Assembly: GCA_003265885.1 (NCBI GenBank)
Contig: QFBQ01000036.1
Span: 1-16,832 of the forward strand
DNA from: Candidatus Marinamargulisbacteria bacterium SCGC AG-343-D04
GTDB lineage: Bacteria > Margulisbacteria > Marinamargulisbacteria > GCA-2716485 > GCA-002719695
Reading direction: 5' to 3'
Length of the DNA: 16,832 nucleotides
Program-made: the position numbers and the translations under genes
Part shown: piece after piece, positions 1-7,820 of the stretch
Layout of the letters: the number at the start of each line of letters is the position of its first letter
Position numbering within the stretch: the stretch's first letter is position 1
The notes under the pieces: model-generated
Databases searched by the model: none
What the model was told of the DNA's origin: nothing
The model's input: only the letters and a program-made list of their open reading frames with translations

Positions 1-21
1 GGGGAAGTAGGGTAAATTTTT

Positions 22-1137
22 ATGAGTATTCATTCACATACAGCTACAGCTGGGCATCCTCCTATACGAGCAAAGTCAGCGCCTCCCTTTAGATCAGCTC
101 CTCCAACCACTCTACCCCCTCGCCCTCAAACGGCACCTCCACGTCTTTCAGATGAAAAAGTAAATATAAAAGCATCATTAGAGATTTTACTAGAAGATTT
201 GAATTCCTTAACATTTATTACAAGAAACCAAAGAAAATATATAGCAGACGTTTTAGCTCATCTTGATCATCGTGATCTTGGATTATTCAAAGATCTATAC
301 CAAAAGATTGATTCAAAGATAGAGTCATTAACACAAAAACAAACACCTGAAAAAGCGAGTCAATTACAAAAAAGTGCAAAGAATGTTCAGAGAACAAATA
401 GAATATCTCCTGATGACTTTAAAAAATGCGAAGCAATCGCAAGAGATATTGCTGGAAAAAGAAGCTCTATTCCACCTGATAGTTATCAAAAATGTTGCTA
501 TGTAGATAAGGCTATTAAAAGAAAGTTGAAAGAAAGTACTCTAGAAATCCCAGCTGATGATGGATATGAGTCTAGCAATCCGGATGAAGCAAGACAAAAA
601 ACTATGGATAAATATTTTGAAGATCTAATTAAAATTTTAGTTCATCAATATAGCTGTGATACAGCTGCCCCCGGCCCTACGGTAGAAGTAGAAATTCAAA
701 GTCCTGAAAGAAAAGGATTAAATAATAATGTCTACACAATCAATACTGATGACCCTCTTAAAGAACCTGTTTATGATCAAATAAAGACATTAGATCCACA
801 AAAAATTGTAGATGCATATGATAGAGCAACTTCACAAAACTCCTCTCCACTATCAGATTCGTTAAAAAAGCATCTTCAAAATTGTGCTAAAAACCCATCA
901 ACACTAGCAGACACTATAACAGAAGCAAGTGCTCCTGAATTAAGAGAAGGTCACAGAGTCTTCGTTTATGATCACGAAAATAAATTAAGAGAATTATCAA
1001 CTAATTCTACGTATGAACAACCTTGGGATATAGACACCGCAATAGCAGGGTCTAATCAAGGTAAAATTAAAATCTTAGGAAAAATTAATAGATCTTACTT
1101 CGAAATACCCATAGACGACGTTTTCTCAACCCCCTGA
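22..1137 (+). CDS. Hypothetical protein with proline-rich N-terminus (orphan)
   Basis: I do not recognise this 371-residue protein. Residues 13-41 are low complexity, rich in Pro, Ala, Ser and Arg, with repeated RAKSAPP/RSAPP/RPQTAPP-like pieces. The rest is mostly polar and probably helical (about 45-115), then a charged middle, then a more globular C-terminus (about 310-371) with alternating hydrophobics such as KIKILGKINRSYFEIPI. There is no signal peptide or membrane segment. The start is set by an in-frame TAA at 13-15, and an AGGG 9 nt before the ATG is a possible ribosome site. The RPQTAP motif at 34-39 resembles RPTSAR and RPKSAR near the N-termini of the two proteins at the right end of the window. 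A short stretch around residues 48-70 (LxxxDLxhFkDL) faintly resembles part of their shared domain, which is too weak to claim homology. It lies 60 nt upstream of pyrF, which has its own promoter, so it is probably a separate unit. Confidence 0.75.
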   Translation: MSIHSHTATAGHPPIRAKSAPPFRSAPPTTLPPRPQTAPPRLSDEKVNIKASLEILLEDLNSLTFITRNQRKYIADVLAHLDHRDLGLFKDLYQKIDSKIESLTQKQTPEKASQLQKSAKNVQRTNRISPDDFKKCEAIARDIAGKRSSIPPDSYQKCCYVDKAIKRKLKESTLEIPADDGYESSNPDEARQKTMDKYFEDLIKILVHQYSCDTAAPGPTVEVEIQSPERKGLNNNVYTINTDDPLKEPVYDQIKTLDPQKIVDAYDRATSQNSSPLSDSLKKHLQNCAKNPSTLADTITEASAPELREGHRVFVYDHENKLRELSTNSTYEQPWDIDTAIAGSNQGKIKILGKINRSYFEIPIDDVFSTP

Positions 1138-1162
1138 TCAACTTAAATCTAAATCACGTTTC

Positions 1163-1191
1163 TTGACAAAGCTCCCCCATCTCTCTAGCAT
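1163..1191 (+). promoter_or_regulatory. pyrF promoter, predicted leaderless start
   Basis: A perfect -35 TTGACA (1163-1168), a 17-nt spacer and TAGCAT as -10 (1186-1191, 4 of 6 consensus, fits TANNNT). The ATG of pyrF begins after exactly 6 nt, where transcription from a primary-sigma promoter would start. No Shine-Dalgarno sequence lies before this ATG. Confidence 0.7.
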
Positions 1192-1197
1192 GTATCC

Positions 1198-2013
1198 ATG
1201 CCACAAACTCAACATTCACTAATCAAAAAATGGACTGAATTACAGAATAAAACCGGGCATTGCTTGTGTATTGGTCTTGATCCAGACATCTCTAAACTGC
1301 CTTCAGGCTACCCCCAATCTGTAGACGGGCTAACTCACTTCTTATGTGACATCATCGATATCTCACACGAGCACTGTATTGCCTATAAACCCAATATATC
1401 GTTTTTTGAAGCCTACGGCATCCCTGGATTAAAAAGCCTAGAGACAGTTATACAACATATCAAAAAGTCTGTTCCTGTCATTTTAGATGCCAAACGAGGA
1501 GATATTGGCAATACCTCAGCTATGCAGGCACGCTTTATATTTGATTATTTAAATGCTGATGCCACAACCTTACATCCCTATATGGGCTTTGATAGTCTGG
1601 AACCCTTTTTTAAATATACAGAAAAATATCATTTTGTATTAGGTTTAACCTCTAATCCCGGAGCCAAGGATTTTGAAACACAGGTTTTAGACTCTGGACT
1701 CCCTTTATATCGTCACATCATCACGCAACTTGAAACATGGAACAGAAAATTTCACAATATTGGAGCTGTAGTAGGCGCAACTCAAGAAGAACTATCTATC
1801 ATTAGAAAAAGCCACCCTTCCTTACTCTTTTTAATTCCTGGAGTAGGAACACAAGGTGGGTCTTATAAAGAAGCCTATCTAAATGGAAAAAACGACCATA
1901 ATCTAGCACTAATCAATGCATCTAGATCCATACTCTACGCCGCTAAAGAAAAAAGCAGCTTAAAAAAAGACTGCCTCCACGCCATCCAAACTCTCATAGG
2001 AGATGCTTCATGA
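1198..2013 (+). CDS. pyrF: Orotidine 5'-phosphate decarboxylase (type 2)
   Basis: This cytosolic enzyme decarboxylates OMP to UMP, the last step of de novo pyrimidine synthesis. At 271 residues it has the size of the type 2 family rather than the shorter ~230-residue form. Visible motifs: substrate pocket CIGLDPD (24-30), KPN (64-66) with the catalytic-network Lys, the catalytic DAKRGDIGNT (97-106) with Asp97, Lys99 and Asp102, HPYMGFDSLEPF (126-137), LTSNPGAKDF (150-159), the phosphate-binding PGVGTQGG (214-221) and Arg243 in NASRSIL. The start follows a strong promoter with no Shine-Dalgarno sequence, so the mRNA is probably leaderless. The stop overlaps the pyrE start as ATGA, so PyrF and PyrE are expected to be made together. 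In many bacteria the two enzymes also act in sequence as a pair or a fusion. Assignment is confident. Confidence 0.95.
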   Translation: MPQTQHSLIKKWTELQNKTGHCLCIGLDPDISKLPSGYPQSVDGLTHFLCDIIDISHEHCIAYKPNISFFEAYGIPGLKSLETVIQHIKKSVPVILDAKRGDIGNTSAMQARFIFDYLNADATTLHPYMGFDSLEPFFKYTEKYHFVLGLTSNPGAKDFETQVLDSGLPLYRHIITQLETWNRKFHNIGAVVGATQEELSIIRKSHPSLLFLIPGVGTQGGSYKEAYLNGKNDHNLALINASRSILYAAKEKSSLKKDCLHAIQTLIGDAS

Positions 2014-2654
2014 CCTTTGACAAAAACGCTTTTGAAAAATTCACCATCGAAAACCAGGTTATTGGGATCCAAGACAGTCCAATAACACTCAAATCTGGAA
2101 AAAAATCATACTTTTACGTAAATTGGAGAAACATTACGTCTGATGTTTTTCTACTTGATCAATGCTCTAACTTTATTATCGATTTTTGCAAAGAAAATAA
2201 TGTAATCCCCGATTGCTTTTATGGTGTTCCTGAAGGAGCCAGCAAACTAGGTATTATCACTCAATATAAATGGGCCTTCCAAGATAATTGCAAAAAAAAC
2301 AGTCATATACTTCCAATGGGAAGAAGTAAAGAAAAGTTACATGGAGCGCCACAAGACAGATATTTTATTGGACAACCACAAGGAAAAGTCATTTTACTAG
2401 AAGATGTCACAACAACAGGGCAATCCATGTTAGACACATTAGACAAACTTCTAGAATTAAAAACAAACGTTATCGCCTGCATCGCTCTAACAAATAGAGA
2501 ATCAATGGATGATGATAGCGTGAAAGAAAAAGTAGAAAAACGAAATATCAATTATCTTTCTCTATCAACAGCTAAACCATTACTTAAACAACTCATAGAA
2601 AAAGAGCCTCTCACTCATCCTGAACTAAAAAAAGAAATCGAAAGTTTACGCTAA
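2010..2654 (+). CDS. pyrE: Orotate phosphoribosyltransferase
   Basis: Transfers the ribose-5-phosphate of PRPP to orotate to give OMP, the substrate of the upstream PyrF. The 214-residue length is normal. Motifs: the N-terminal ITLKSGKKSYFYVNWRNI (26-43) matches the orotate-side loop LKSGrkSpyfxn; the flexible catalytic loop RSKEKLHG (105-112) keeps the R.K.K.HG pattern; and VILLEDVTTTGQS (127-139) is the PRPP-binding motif. PEGASKLG (74-81) stands where the family usually has GVPxxAxP, so the enzyme is somewhat divergent. The ATG overlaps the pyrF stop (ATGA). An AGGAGA at 1998-2003, 6 nt upstream, is a strong ribosome site and contrasts with the missing one at pyrF. The gene is convergent with pdxH, with only 7 nt between the stops and no clear terminator hairpin. 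Confidence 0.92.
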   Translation: MTFDKNAFEKFTIENQVIGIQDSPITLKSGKKSYFYVNWRNITSDVFLLDQCSNFIIDFCKENNVIPDCFYGVPEGASKLGIITQYKWAFQDNCKKNSHILPMGRSKEKLHGAPQDRYFIGQPQGKVILLEDVTTTGQSMLDTLDKLLELKTNVIACIALTNRESMDDDSVKEKVEKRNINYLSLSTAKPLLKQLIEKEPLTHPELKKEIESLR

Positions 2655-2661
2655 AGAATAT

Positions 2662-3315
2662 CTACGGAGATTTTCGAAAAACGGACCATTCGTCACCTGT
2701 TTTTTCATAACAGATTCGATCATGTAAACGTGAAGGCCTTCCCTGCCAAAACTCAAAAAAATCAGGTTTAACAATATAACCACCCCAATGCTTAGGACAA
2801 TCAAGGACATCTCCATCTATAGATTCTTCTAATTCATGATATTTTTGTTCTAATTCATGTCGTCCAGACAATCGTTCAGACTGACAAGAAATAGAAGCAG
2901 CAATCTGACTACCTAGTGGCCGTGACTGAAAATATGCGTTAGAGTCTTGATACGATACCCGATGAGCTTTACCTCTTATATGAATTTGTCTCTCCAATTC
3001 CATAGAAAAGAAAAGTAAACAAACAACATTATTATTCTCTATATCTTGCCCTTTATCCGAATTAAAATTACTAAAAAACTCAAAGCCATGTTCATCTACA
3101 TGCTTCAACAAAACAACTCTAGATGAAGGAATATTATCCGAAGATACTGTAGACAGTGTCATCGCATTGGGCTGAGATGTTCCTGAATTTACAATATCAG
3201 AAAACCAACTTTCAAATTGCTTAAACGGGTCAGACGATACCGTGCTTTCAGACAGCTTCCCTTTAACATAATCCAGCCGAAACTTGCTCTCTAAATGATC
3301 AAAAACATTCGTCAT
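2662..3315 (-). CDS. pdxH: Pyridoxamine/pyridoxine 5'-phosphate oxidase
   Basis: FMN-dependent oxidase that makes the cofactor pyridoxal 5'-phosphate from PNP or PMP. The 217 residues match the family. Seen in order: the N-terminal LDYVKGKLSES (14-24), DPFKQFESWF (29-38), PNAMTLSTV (49-57), SRVVLLKHVDEHGFEFFSN (65-83) with FMN-phosphate contacts, LERQIHIRGKAHRVS (107-121), SRPLGSQIAASIS (131-143), HWGGYIVKP (176-184) and EFWQGRPSRLHDR (188-200) with Arg196 and His198 for substrate. The C-terminus ends RKSP where the family usually ends RLAP. It follows rpoD by 45 nt on the same strand. No Shine-Dalgarno sequence precedes the ATG, but an extended -10 element sits 6 nt away, so it probably has its own leaderless transcript in addition to any read-through. 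Confidence 0.95.
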   Translation of the reverse strand: MTNVFDHLESKFRLDYVKGKLSESTVSSDPFKQFESWFSDIVNSGTSQPNAMTLSTVSSDNIPSSRVVLLKHVDEHGFEFFSNFNSDKGQDIENNNVVCLLFFSMELERQIHIRGKAHRVSYQDSNAYFQSRPLGSQIAASISCQSERLSGRHELEQKYHELEESIDGDVLDCPKHWGGYIVKPDFFEFWQGRPSRLHDRICYEKTGDEWSVFRKSP

Positions 3316-3321
3316 AAGTTT

Positions 3322-3330
3322 ATTATGACA
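3322..3330 (-). promoter_or_regulatory. pdxH extended -10 element, predicted leaderless start
   Basis: On the minus strand this reads TGT-CATAAT: a TGn extension plus a hexamer with 5 of 6 matches to TATAAT. AAACTT (6 nt) then separates it from the ATG. No convincing -35 was seen, which an extended -10 can tolerate. No ribosome site is present. Confidence 0.45.
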
Positions 3331-3360
3331 CAGGTCTTCAATAAAAGATAAGTGATAAAC

Positions 3361-4383
3361 CTAAGCATTTACTGTATGCAAAACAGAAAGACGTTTATTT
3401 TTCCGCATCTTCTGCAAGGCTTTCTCTTCTATCTGACGAATTCTCTCTCGAGTTACCCCATAAACTTTCCCAACTTCTTCAAGAGTTCGCTGTCTCCCAT
3501 CATCAATTCCAAAACGTAATTTCAAAATCATTTGTTCACGCTCATTTAAGTTTTCCATAGAGGATAAAATACTTTCTCTCAACATATTTTTCTCTGTTCT
3601 GTTGTCTGGGGTTATAGAGTTTTTATCTTCCACAAAATTTCCCAATTCAGATCCTTCTTCTTGCCCAATAGGGGTCTCTAAAGAAATAGGTAGCTGAGCA
3701 TATTTTCTAATCGTCACAATATTTTCTAGAGGAATACCTGTTTCTTCTGACACTTCCTCTTCAGTAGGTTGTCTCCCCAACTTTTGCGTAAGAAGGCGAG
3801 ACGTTTTCTTAAATTTATAAATCGTCTCAACCATATGAACTGGAACTCTAATCGTACGAGACTGATCCGCAATTGCTCTGGTAACACCTTGCTTAATCCA
3901 CCATGTCGCATACGTAGAAAATTTAAACCCTTTTCTATAATCAAACTTTTCCGCTGCTCGAATTAACCCCGCATTTCCTTCTTGGATTAAATCTAAAAAC
4001 AGTAAACCCTGTCCAATATACTTTTTTGCAATAGAAACAACTAAACGCAAATTAGCATTAATCATGCTCTGTTTAGCCTCATCATCACCATTTTCCATCC
4101 GTTTAGCCAATTCTATTTCTTGATCTGCAGATAACAGCTTAACCGTTCCTATTTCACGTAAATACATTTTTACAGAATCATCAATATAAACAAATTTTTC
4201 CGTATCAACAGAACCAGATTTTGGAATAACATAAGAAGCTTCAGAGTTAGAAGATTTTTGATTTTCAGAAAATCCTTGCTTTAAAGACTCATCCCTATCG
4301 CAATATTCAGCAAACTTATTTGCATCTATATTCGTTAAATCCTCTGAATTTCCCTGATCAATTTTTTCTACTTCATATGTCAT
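3361..4383 (-). CDS. rpoD: Primary RNA polymerase sigma factor (sigma-70/SigA)
   Basis: Directs RNA polymerase to most promoters. The 340-residue protein lacks region 1.1; in its place is a ~65-residue acidic, Ser-rich leader. Region 1.2 spans about 67-100 (DSVKMYLREIG...). Region 2 runs from 104 to 183, with the core-binding NLRLVVSIAKKY (111-122) and DLIQEGNAGL (131-140). Region 2.4, FSTYATWWIKQGVTRAI (155-171), has Gln165 and Thr168, equivalent to the -10-recognising pair in E. coli sigma-70. Region 3 is about 183-260. Region 4 is 265-335, with the helix-turn-helix TLEEVGKVYGVTRERIRQIE (300-319) that reads the -35. The conserved 2.4 and 4.2 regions mean that TTGACA/TATAAT-type promoters should apply in this genome. 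An AAGGAG (4390-4395) lies 6 nt before ATG. It lies 119 nt downstream of polA and 45 nt upstream of pdxH. A group 2 sigma factor is the alternative, but the region 2 match favours the primary one. Confidence 0.93.
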   Translation of the reverse strand: MTYEVEKIDQGNSEDLTNIDANKFAEYCDRDESLKQGFSENQKSSNSEASYVIPKSGSVDTEKFVYIDDSVKMYLREIGTVKLLSADQEIELAKRMENGDDEAKQSMINANLRLVVSIAKKYIGQGLLFLDLIQEGNAGLIRAAEKFDYRKGFKFSTYATWWIKQGVTRAIADQSRTIRVPVHMVETIYKFKKTSRLLTQKLGRQPTEEEVSEETGIPLENIVTIRKYAQLPISLETPIGQEEGSELGNFVEDKNSITPDNRTEKNMLRESILSSMENLNEREQMILKLRFGIDDGRQRTLEEVGKVYGVTRERIRQIEEKALQKMRKNKRLSVLHTVNA

Positions 4384-4401
4384 TATTAGCTCCTTATCTA
4401 C

Positions 4402-4430
4402 AGTCTACTAAGTTATCGGAAACTTTTGAA
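4402..4430 (-). promoter_or_regulatory. Possible rpoD promoter
   Basis: On the minus strand, TTCAAA (4425-4430), a 17-nt spacer and TAGACT (4402-4407, fits TANNNT) lie just upstream of the AAGGAG ribosome site of rpoD. Both hexamers are only partial matches, so this is tentative. It would give a short leader of about 12-13 nt. Confidence 0.35.
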
Positions 4431-4502
4431 AATAAATTTCATTTTTTTTTAAATTAAAAATCTCTTGTAATCTATGCTTCATATTACCATAAATTTTTCT
4501 GA

Positions 4503-7253
4503 TCAAAAACGTTTTAAATCCATCCAATCTTCTCCAAACTCCACATCAACTGTTAACGGAACCCTATAATCAACAATGCTTTCCATACAATTTTTTATAG
4601 TATTTATTGTTCTATTTAAGTCCTTTTGATGAACATCCAAAACAAGTTCATCATGAACCTGAATAATAATCATCGCGTCTAAAGACAGCTCATGAAGACA
4701 GCGAAAAGAGTGAATCATAGCCTTTTTCATAATATCCGCAGCCGTACCTTGCAGAAAAGTATTAACAGCAGCTCTTTCATCAAAATGACGCAAAGATCTA
4801 TTAGAAGAATGAATATTTGGCAAAGGTCGTATCCGGCCAAAATCTGTCTTAACATAACCATTATCTCTGGCTTTTTGAATCACAGAGTCAATAAATAATC
4901 GAATATTGGGAAACTCTTTAAAATAATCATCAATCATATCTTGCGCTTCTTTTCTAGAAATAGAAATATTTTTAGAAAGTCCATAAGCAGAGATTCCATA
5001 AATAATACCAAAATTAACCGCCTTCGCTTGATAACGTTGATGTTTAGTAACCTCTTCTATAGAACAGTCAAACATAATAGATGCTGTTGATGCATGAATA
5101 TCATTCCCCTCACAAAATGCCTTAATCATGGCCACATCTTCAGAAAAATGAGCCATTAATCGTAGTTCTATCTGAGAATAGTCTATAGATACAATATAAC
5201 GATCAGAATCCGACGGAACAAAAACAGATCTTAACAACAGTCCCTTTTCTGTACGAATGGGTATATTCTGTAAATTTGGACGTGATGACGTTAATCGCCC
5301 TGTAATCGCAACTGTTTGGTTGAATGAAGTATGAACTCTCCCTGTATTGGGATGAATCAAATAAGGCAAAGAATTAATATAAGTGGATAACAATTTCTCG
5401 TTACTTCGATAATTTAAAATACAGGAAATAATCTCATGATGCTCTTTTAATGATTCTAAAACACTATTATTTGTAGAACGCCCTGTTTTTGTTTTTTTGA
5501 TAACGGGAAGTTCCAAAGTATCAAATAAAACAGACGCTAATTGCTTAGGAGAATTCAGATTAAATGTTTCTCCAGATAAAGAAAAAATTTGTTCAGACAT
5601 AATCTTTTGAACACTCTCAAATTCTTTTCTCAAACTATTAATTTTATCAACATCCAACGAGACACCAGCATACTCCATTTCAGCTAACACTCTACTTAAT
5701 GGAGACTCAATAAGAGAAAATAAATCAAATAAGTTTTTCTCTTTTAATAAAGGTAAAAACCTCTGCCATAATGCAAAGGTATAATACGCATCTGCAGCAG
5801 AATATGATGCTGCTTCCTCAATAGGAACATCCTGAAACCCGCCTCCAGAAGGAACAACATCTGTAAAGGACTTCATAGAAACCGAAAAGTGTCGAAGAAC
5901 AAGATCCTTAAGCCCAACTTTTTCCAATGGATGCAATAAAAACGATGCTATCATCGTATCCCACAAGTTTCCCTGCAAATGAATACCATATCGTTTTAAA
6001 ACCTGATATTCAAACTTAACATTATGAGCAATTTTATAAATAGAAGAATCCTCAAAAATTCCCTTAAGTAAATCCAAATACGGGTTAGACTCTAAACTCT
6101 CCACGTCCTCATGAATAGAGTCTGCAAATAAAGACCCTACCTGATCATTTTTCTGAATCTTTATATATGTATTCAAAGGCAAGTAATACGATTGATCATC
6201 CGAACAAGAAAATGAAATCCCAACCAATTGAAGATCCTGAATACATAGAGACGTCGTTTCAACATCAAAAGCAAAACCATTTTTCAACAACGGCAACAAA
6301 GATTTTAATGCAGAAAGAGTGTCCACTACTTTAACATTAAAATCCTGCACTGAAAGCACTGTAGTAGCCCCTTCCTGAGACGGCAGCGAAAATTCATGTT
6401 CATAACGCTTTATTAAAGAGCTAAATGAATAAGCTTGAAAAAAACGTCCAATATTGGACCAGTTTAAGTCTAAAGAGAGTTCAGAAATACGAAAAGGCAA
6501 GTCTACTGAAACATCAATTCTAGCTAAGTCATAAGATAAAAATGCATTCTCTTTTCCAGAAACTAATTTCTTTTTCAAACTTTCAGACGAAATCTTGTCA
6601 ATATTTTTATAAATAAGATCTAGAGTCTTAAACTCTGTAAGCAATTTAACTGCTGATTTCTCACCTACCCCCAAAACACCAGGAATATTATCAGAACTAT
6701 CTCCCTTTAATGCCTTATAATCGATAATTTGCTCTGGATAAACCCCACATTTTTCAAAAACATCATCCCGTTTAAATTCTCTTAACCCGGCCTTCCCTCT
6801 TTGAGGCATAACACAACAGACCTTATCCGTTACACATTGAAAAGAATCCTGATCTCCCGTAAACATTAGGGTAAAAAGCCCTTCTTTCTCTGCTAAAACA
6901 GCAAGGGATCCCATCAGATCATCCGCTTCATAACCAGGTTTTTCAAAAGAAAAAATAGAACTATCTTCCAAAAAAGACTTAATTAAAGGGACCTGAGATT
7001 TAAATTCATCCGGAGCTTCTGATCTATTAGCCTTATATTGAGAATACTGTATATGTCTAAACGTAGGTTCAGGAGTATCAAAAAAAACACATACATGGGT
7101 AGGTTTTAAAGACTCAATAGCTGCTAATATTAAGGTAACAAATCCATACAAGGCATTAATGGGAGCGCCATCTGAAGAGGTCAATGTCATAGGATAAGCA
7201 TAGAAAGACCTAAAAGCCAACGAAAAACCATCTACAATCAATACTGAACGCAT
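4503..7253 (-). CDS. polA: DNA polymerase I (5'-3' exonuclease, 3'-5' exonuclease and polymerase domains)
   Basis: Repair and Okazaki-fragment polymerase, 916 residues, full length. The N-terminal flap nuclease (about 1-290) has VDGFSLAFRSFY (8-19), YEADDLMG (108-115), TGDQDSFQCV (132-141) and GDSSDNIPGVLGVGEKSA (184-201). The proofreading domain (about 300-515) has Exo I FAFDVETTSL (327-336, Asp330/Glu332), Exo II HNVKFEYQVL (410-419) and Exo III YSAAD (484-488). At Exo II the usual Asp is Glu415, so three of four metal-ligand carboxylates are identical and one is a conservative change. The polymerase domain (about 520-916) has motif A SIDYSQIELRLMAH (689-702, Asp691), motif B RYQAKAVNFGIIYG (740-753, Arg740, Lys744, Phe748, Tyr752) and motif C QVHDEL (865-870, Asp868). 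There is no ribosome site before ATG; an extended -10 lies 6 nt upstream. Divergent from gcvH. Confidence 0.97.
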   Translation of the reverse strand: MRSVLIVDGFSLAFRSFYAYPMTLTSSDGAPINALYGFVTLILAAIESLKPTHVCVFFDTPEPTFRHIQYSQYKANRSEAPDEFKSQVPLIKSFLEDSSIFSFEKPGYEADDLMGSLAVLAEKEGLFTLMFTGDQDSFQCVTDKVCCVMPQRGKAGLREFKRDDVFEKCGVYPEQIIDYKALKGDSSDNIPGVLGVGEKSAVKLLTEFKTLDLIYKNIDKISSESLKKKLVSGKENAFLSYDLARIDVSVDLPFRISELSLDLNWSNIGRFFQAYSFSSLIKRYEHEFSLPSQEGATTVLSVQDFNVKVVDTLSALKSLLPLLKNGFAFDVETTSLCIQDLQLVGISFSCSDDQSYYLPLNTYIKIQKNDQVGSLFADSIHEDVESLESNPYLDLLKGIFEDSSIYKIAHNVKFEYQVLKRYGIHLQGNLWDTMIASFLLHPLEKVGLKDLVLRHFSVSMKSFTDVVPSGGGFQDVPIEEAASYSAADAYYTFALWQRFLPLLKEKNLFDLFSLIESPLSRVLAEMEYAGVSLDVDKINSLRKEFESVQKIMSEQIFSLSGETFNLNSPKQLASVLFDTLELPVIKKTKTGRSTNNSVLESLKEHHEIISCILNYRSNEKLLSTYINSLPYLIHPNTGRVHTSFNQTVAITGRLTSSRPNLQNIPIRTEKGLLLRSVFVPSDSDRYIVSIDYSQIELRLMAHFSEDVAMIKAFCEGNDIHASTASIMFDCSIEEVTKHQRYQAKAVNFGIIYGISAYGLSKNISISRKEAQDMIDDYFKEFPNIRLFIDSVIQKARDNGYVKTDFGRIRPLPNIHSSNRSLRHFDERAAVNTFLQGTAADIMKKAMIHSFRCLHELSLDAMIIIQVHDELVLDVHQKDLNRTINTIKNCMESIVDYRVPLTVDVEFGEDWMDLKRF

Positions 7254-7259
7254 GCTAAA

Positions 7260-7268
7260 AGTATAGCA
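7260..7268 (-). promoter_or_regulatory. polA extended -10 element, predicted leaderless start
   Basis: On the minus strand this reads TGC-TATACT: a TGn extension plus 5 of 6 matches to TATAAT. Six nt (TTTAGC) separate it from the polA ATG, so transcription should begin at or within a base of the start codon. No convincing -35 was seen, and no Shine-Dalgarno sequence is present. Confidence 0.5.
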
Positions 7269-7287
7269 TTGAAAAAGAAAAAAAATA

Positions 7288-7315
7288 TAGACATACCCTG
7301 CAATTAAAGTATAAT
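7288..7315 (+). promoter_or_regulatory. gcvH promoter
   Basis: TAGACA (7288-7293, 5 of 6), a 16-nt spacer and a perfect TATAAT (7310-7315). Predicted transcription start is near 7322, giving a leader of about 43 nt that contains the AAGGAG ribosome site at 7353-7358. Confidence 0.75.
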
Positions 7316-7364
7316 TTATACGATATCTAGTAAAAAGAATTCAACAAACAACAAGGAGATAGAT

Positions 7365-7745
7365 ATGAATCCTGAATCATGTAAGTATACTGAAGATCAC
7401 GAATGGATATATACAGAAAATAACGTAAGTACCATAGGAATATCCAAATTTGCAGCAGATGAACTTGGGGAAATTGTATTTGTTGAATTACCAGAAAAAG
7501 ATTCAACACTAACGAACAAAGACGAATTTGGAACATTAGAATCTGTAAAAACAGTATCATCACTTTATTCACCAGCTTCTGGAAAAATTATTGATACCAA
7601 TACATCACTAGAAGATGATCCTGGTATTGTTAACCAATCTCCACAAGAAAAAGGATGGTTAATCAAACTAGAATTATCAGATAAAAGCGAACTTGATTCT
7701 TTAATGTCTTACGACGAATATAAAACTTTTTTAGATACATTATAA
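7365..7745 (+). CDS. gcvH: Glycine cleavage system H protein
   Basis: Small lipoyl-carrier protein that shuttles the aminomethyl group between the P, T and L proteins of the glycine cleavage system. The 126 residues match the family. Motifs: CKYTEDHEWI (6-15) at the N-terminus, TIGISKFAADELGEIVFVELP (23-43), then the lipoylation site ESVKTVSSLYSP (59-70) with Lys62, and DPGIVNQSP (84-92) plus GWLIKLEL (97-104) near the end. The start has a good AAGGAG 6 nt upstream. It stands alone between its own promoter and the terminator at 7767-7800, with no gcvT, gcvP or lipoate gene beside it. It may serve a glycine cleavage system encoded elsewhere, or act as a lipoate carrier in lipoylation; the window cannot distinguish these. 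Confidence 0.95.
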   Translation: MNPESCKYTEDHEWIYTENNVSTIGISKFAADELGEIVFVELPEKDSTLTNKDEFGTLESVKTVSSLYSPASGKIIDTNTSLEDDPGIVNQSPQEKGWLIKLELSDKSELDSLMSYDEYKTFLDTL

Positions 7746-7766
7746 AATATATTAAAATAATTACTC

Positions 7767-7800
7767 AAAAAAAAAGCCCCTAAATAGTAGGGGCTTTTTT
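7767..7800. terminator. Bidirectional intrinsic terminator between gcvH and sucD
   Basis: An A-tract (7767-7775) leads into the stem GCCCCTA (7776-7782), a 5-nt loop (7783-7787), TAGGGGC (7788-7794) and a T-tract (7795-7800). The A and T tracts pair to extend the stem and serve as U-tracts on either strand. It sits between two convergent genes, so it can end both the gcvH transcript and the sucCD transcript. Confidence 0.9.
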
Positions 7801-7820
7801 AGAAATAAAAAAAGAATACT

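Noticed and set aside
2655..2661. Terminator between convergent pyrE and pdxH
   Set aside because: Only 7 nt separate the stops and no stem with T-tract was found within or around them.
7327..7572. Minus-strand hydrophobic frame opposite gcvH
   Set aside because: Antisense to a clear gcvH, with no start signal; it also covers the gcvH ribosome site and leader.
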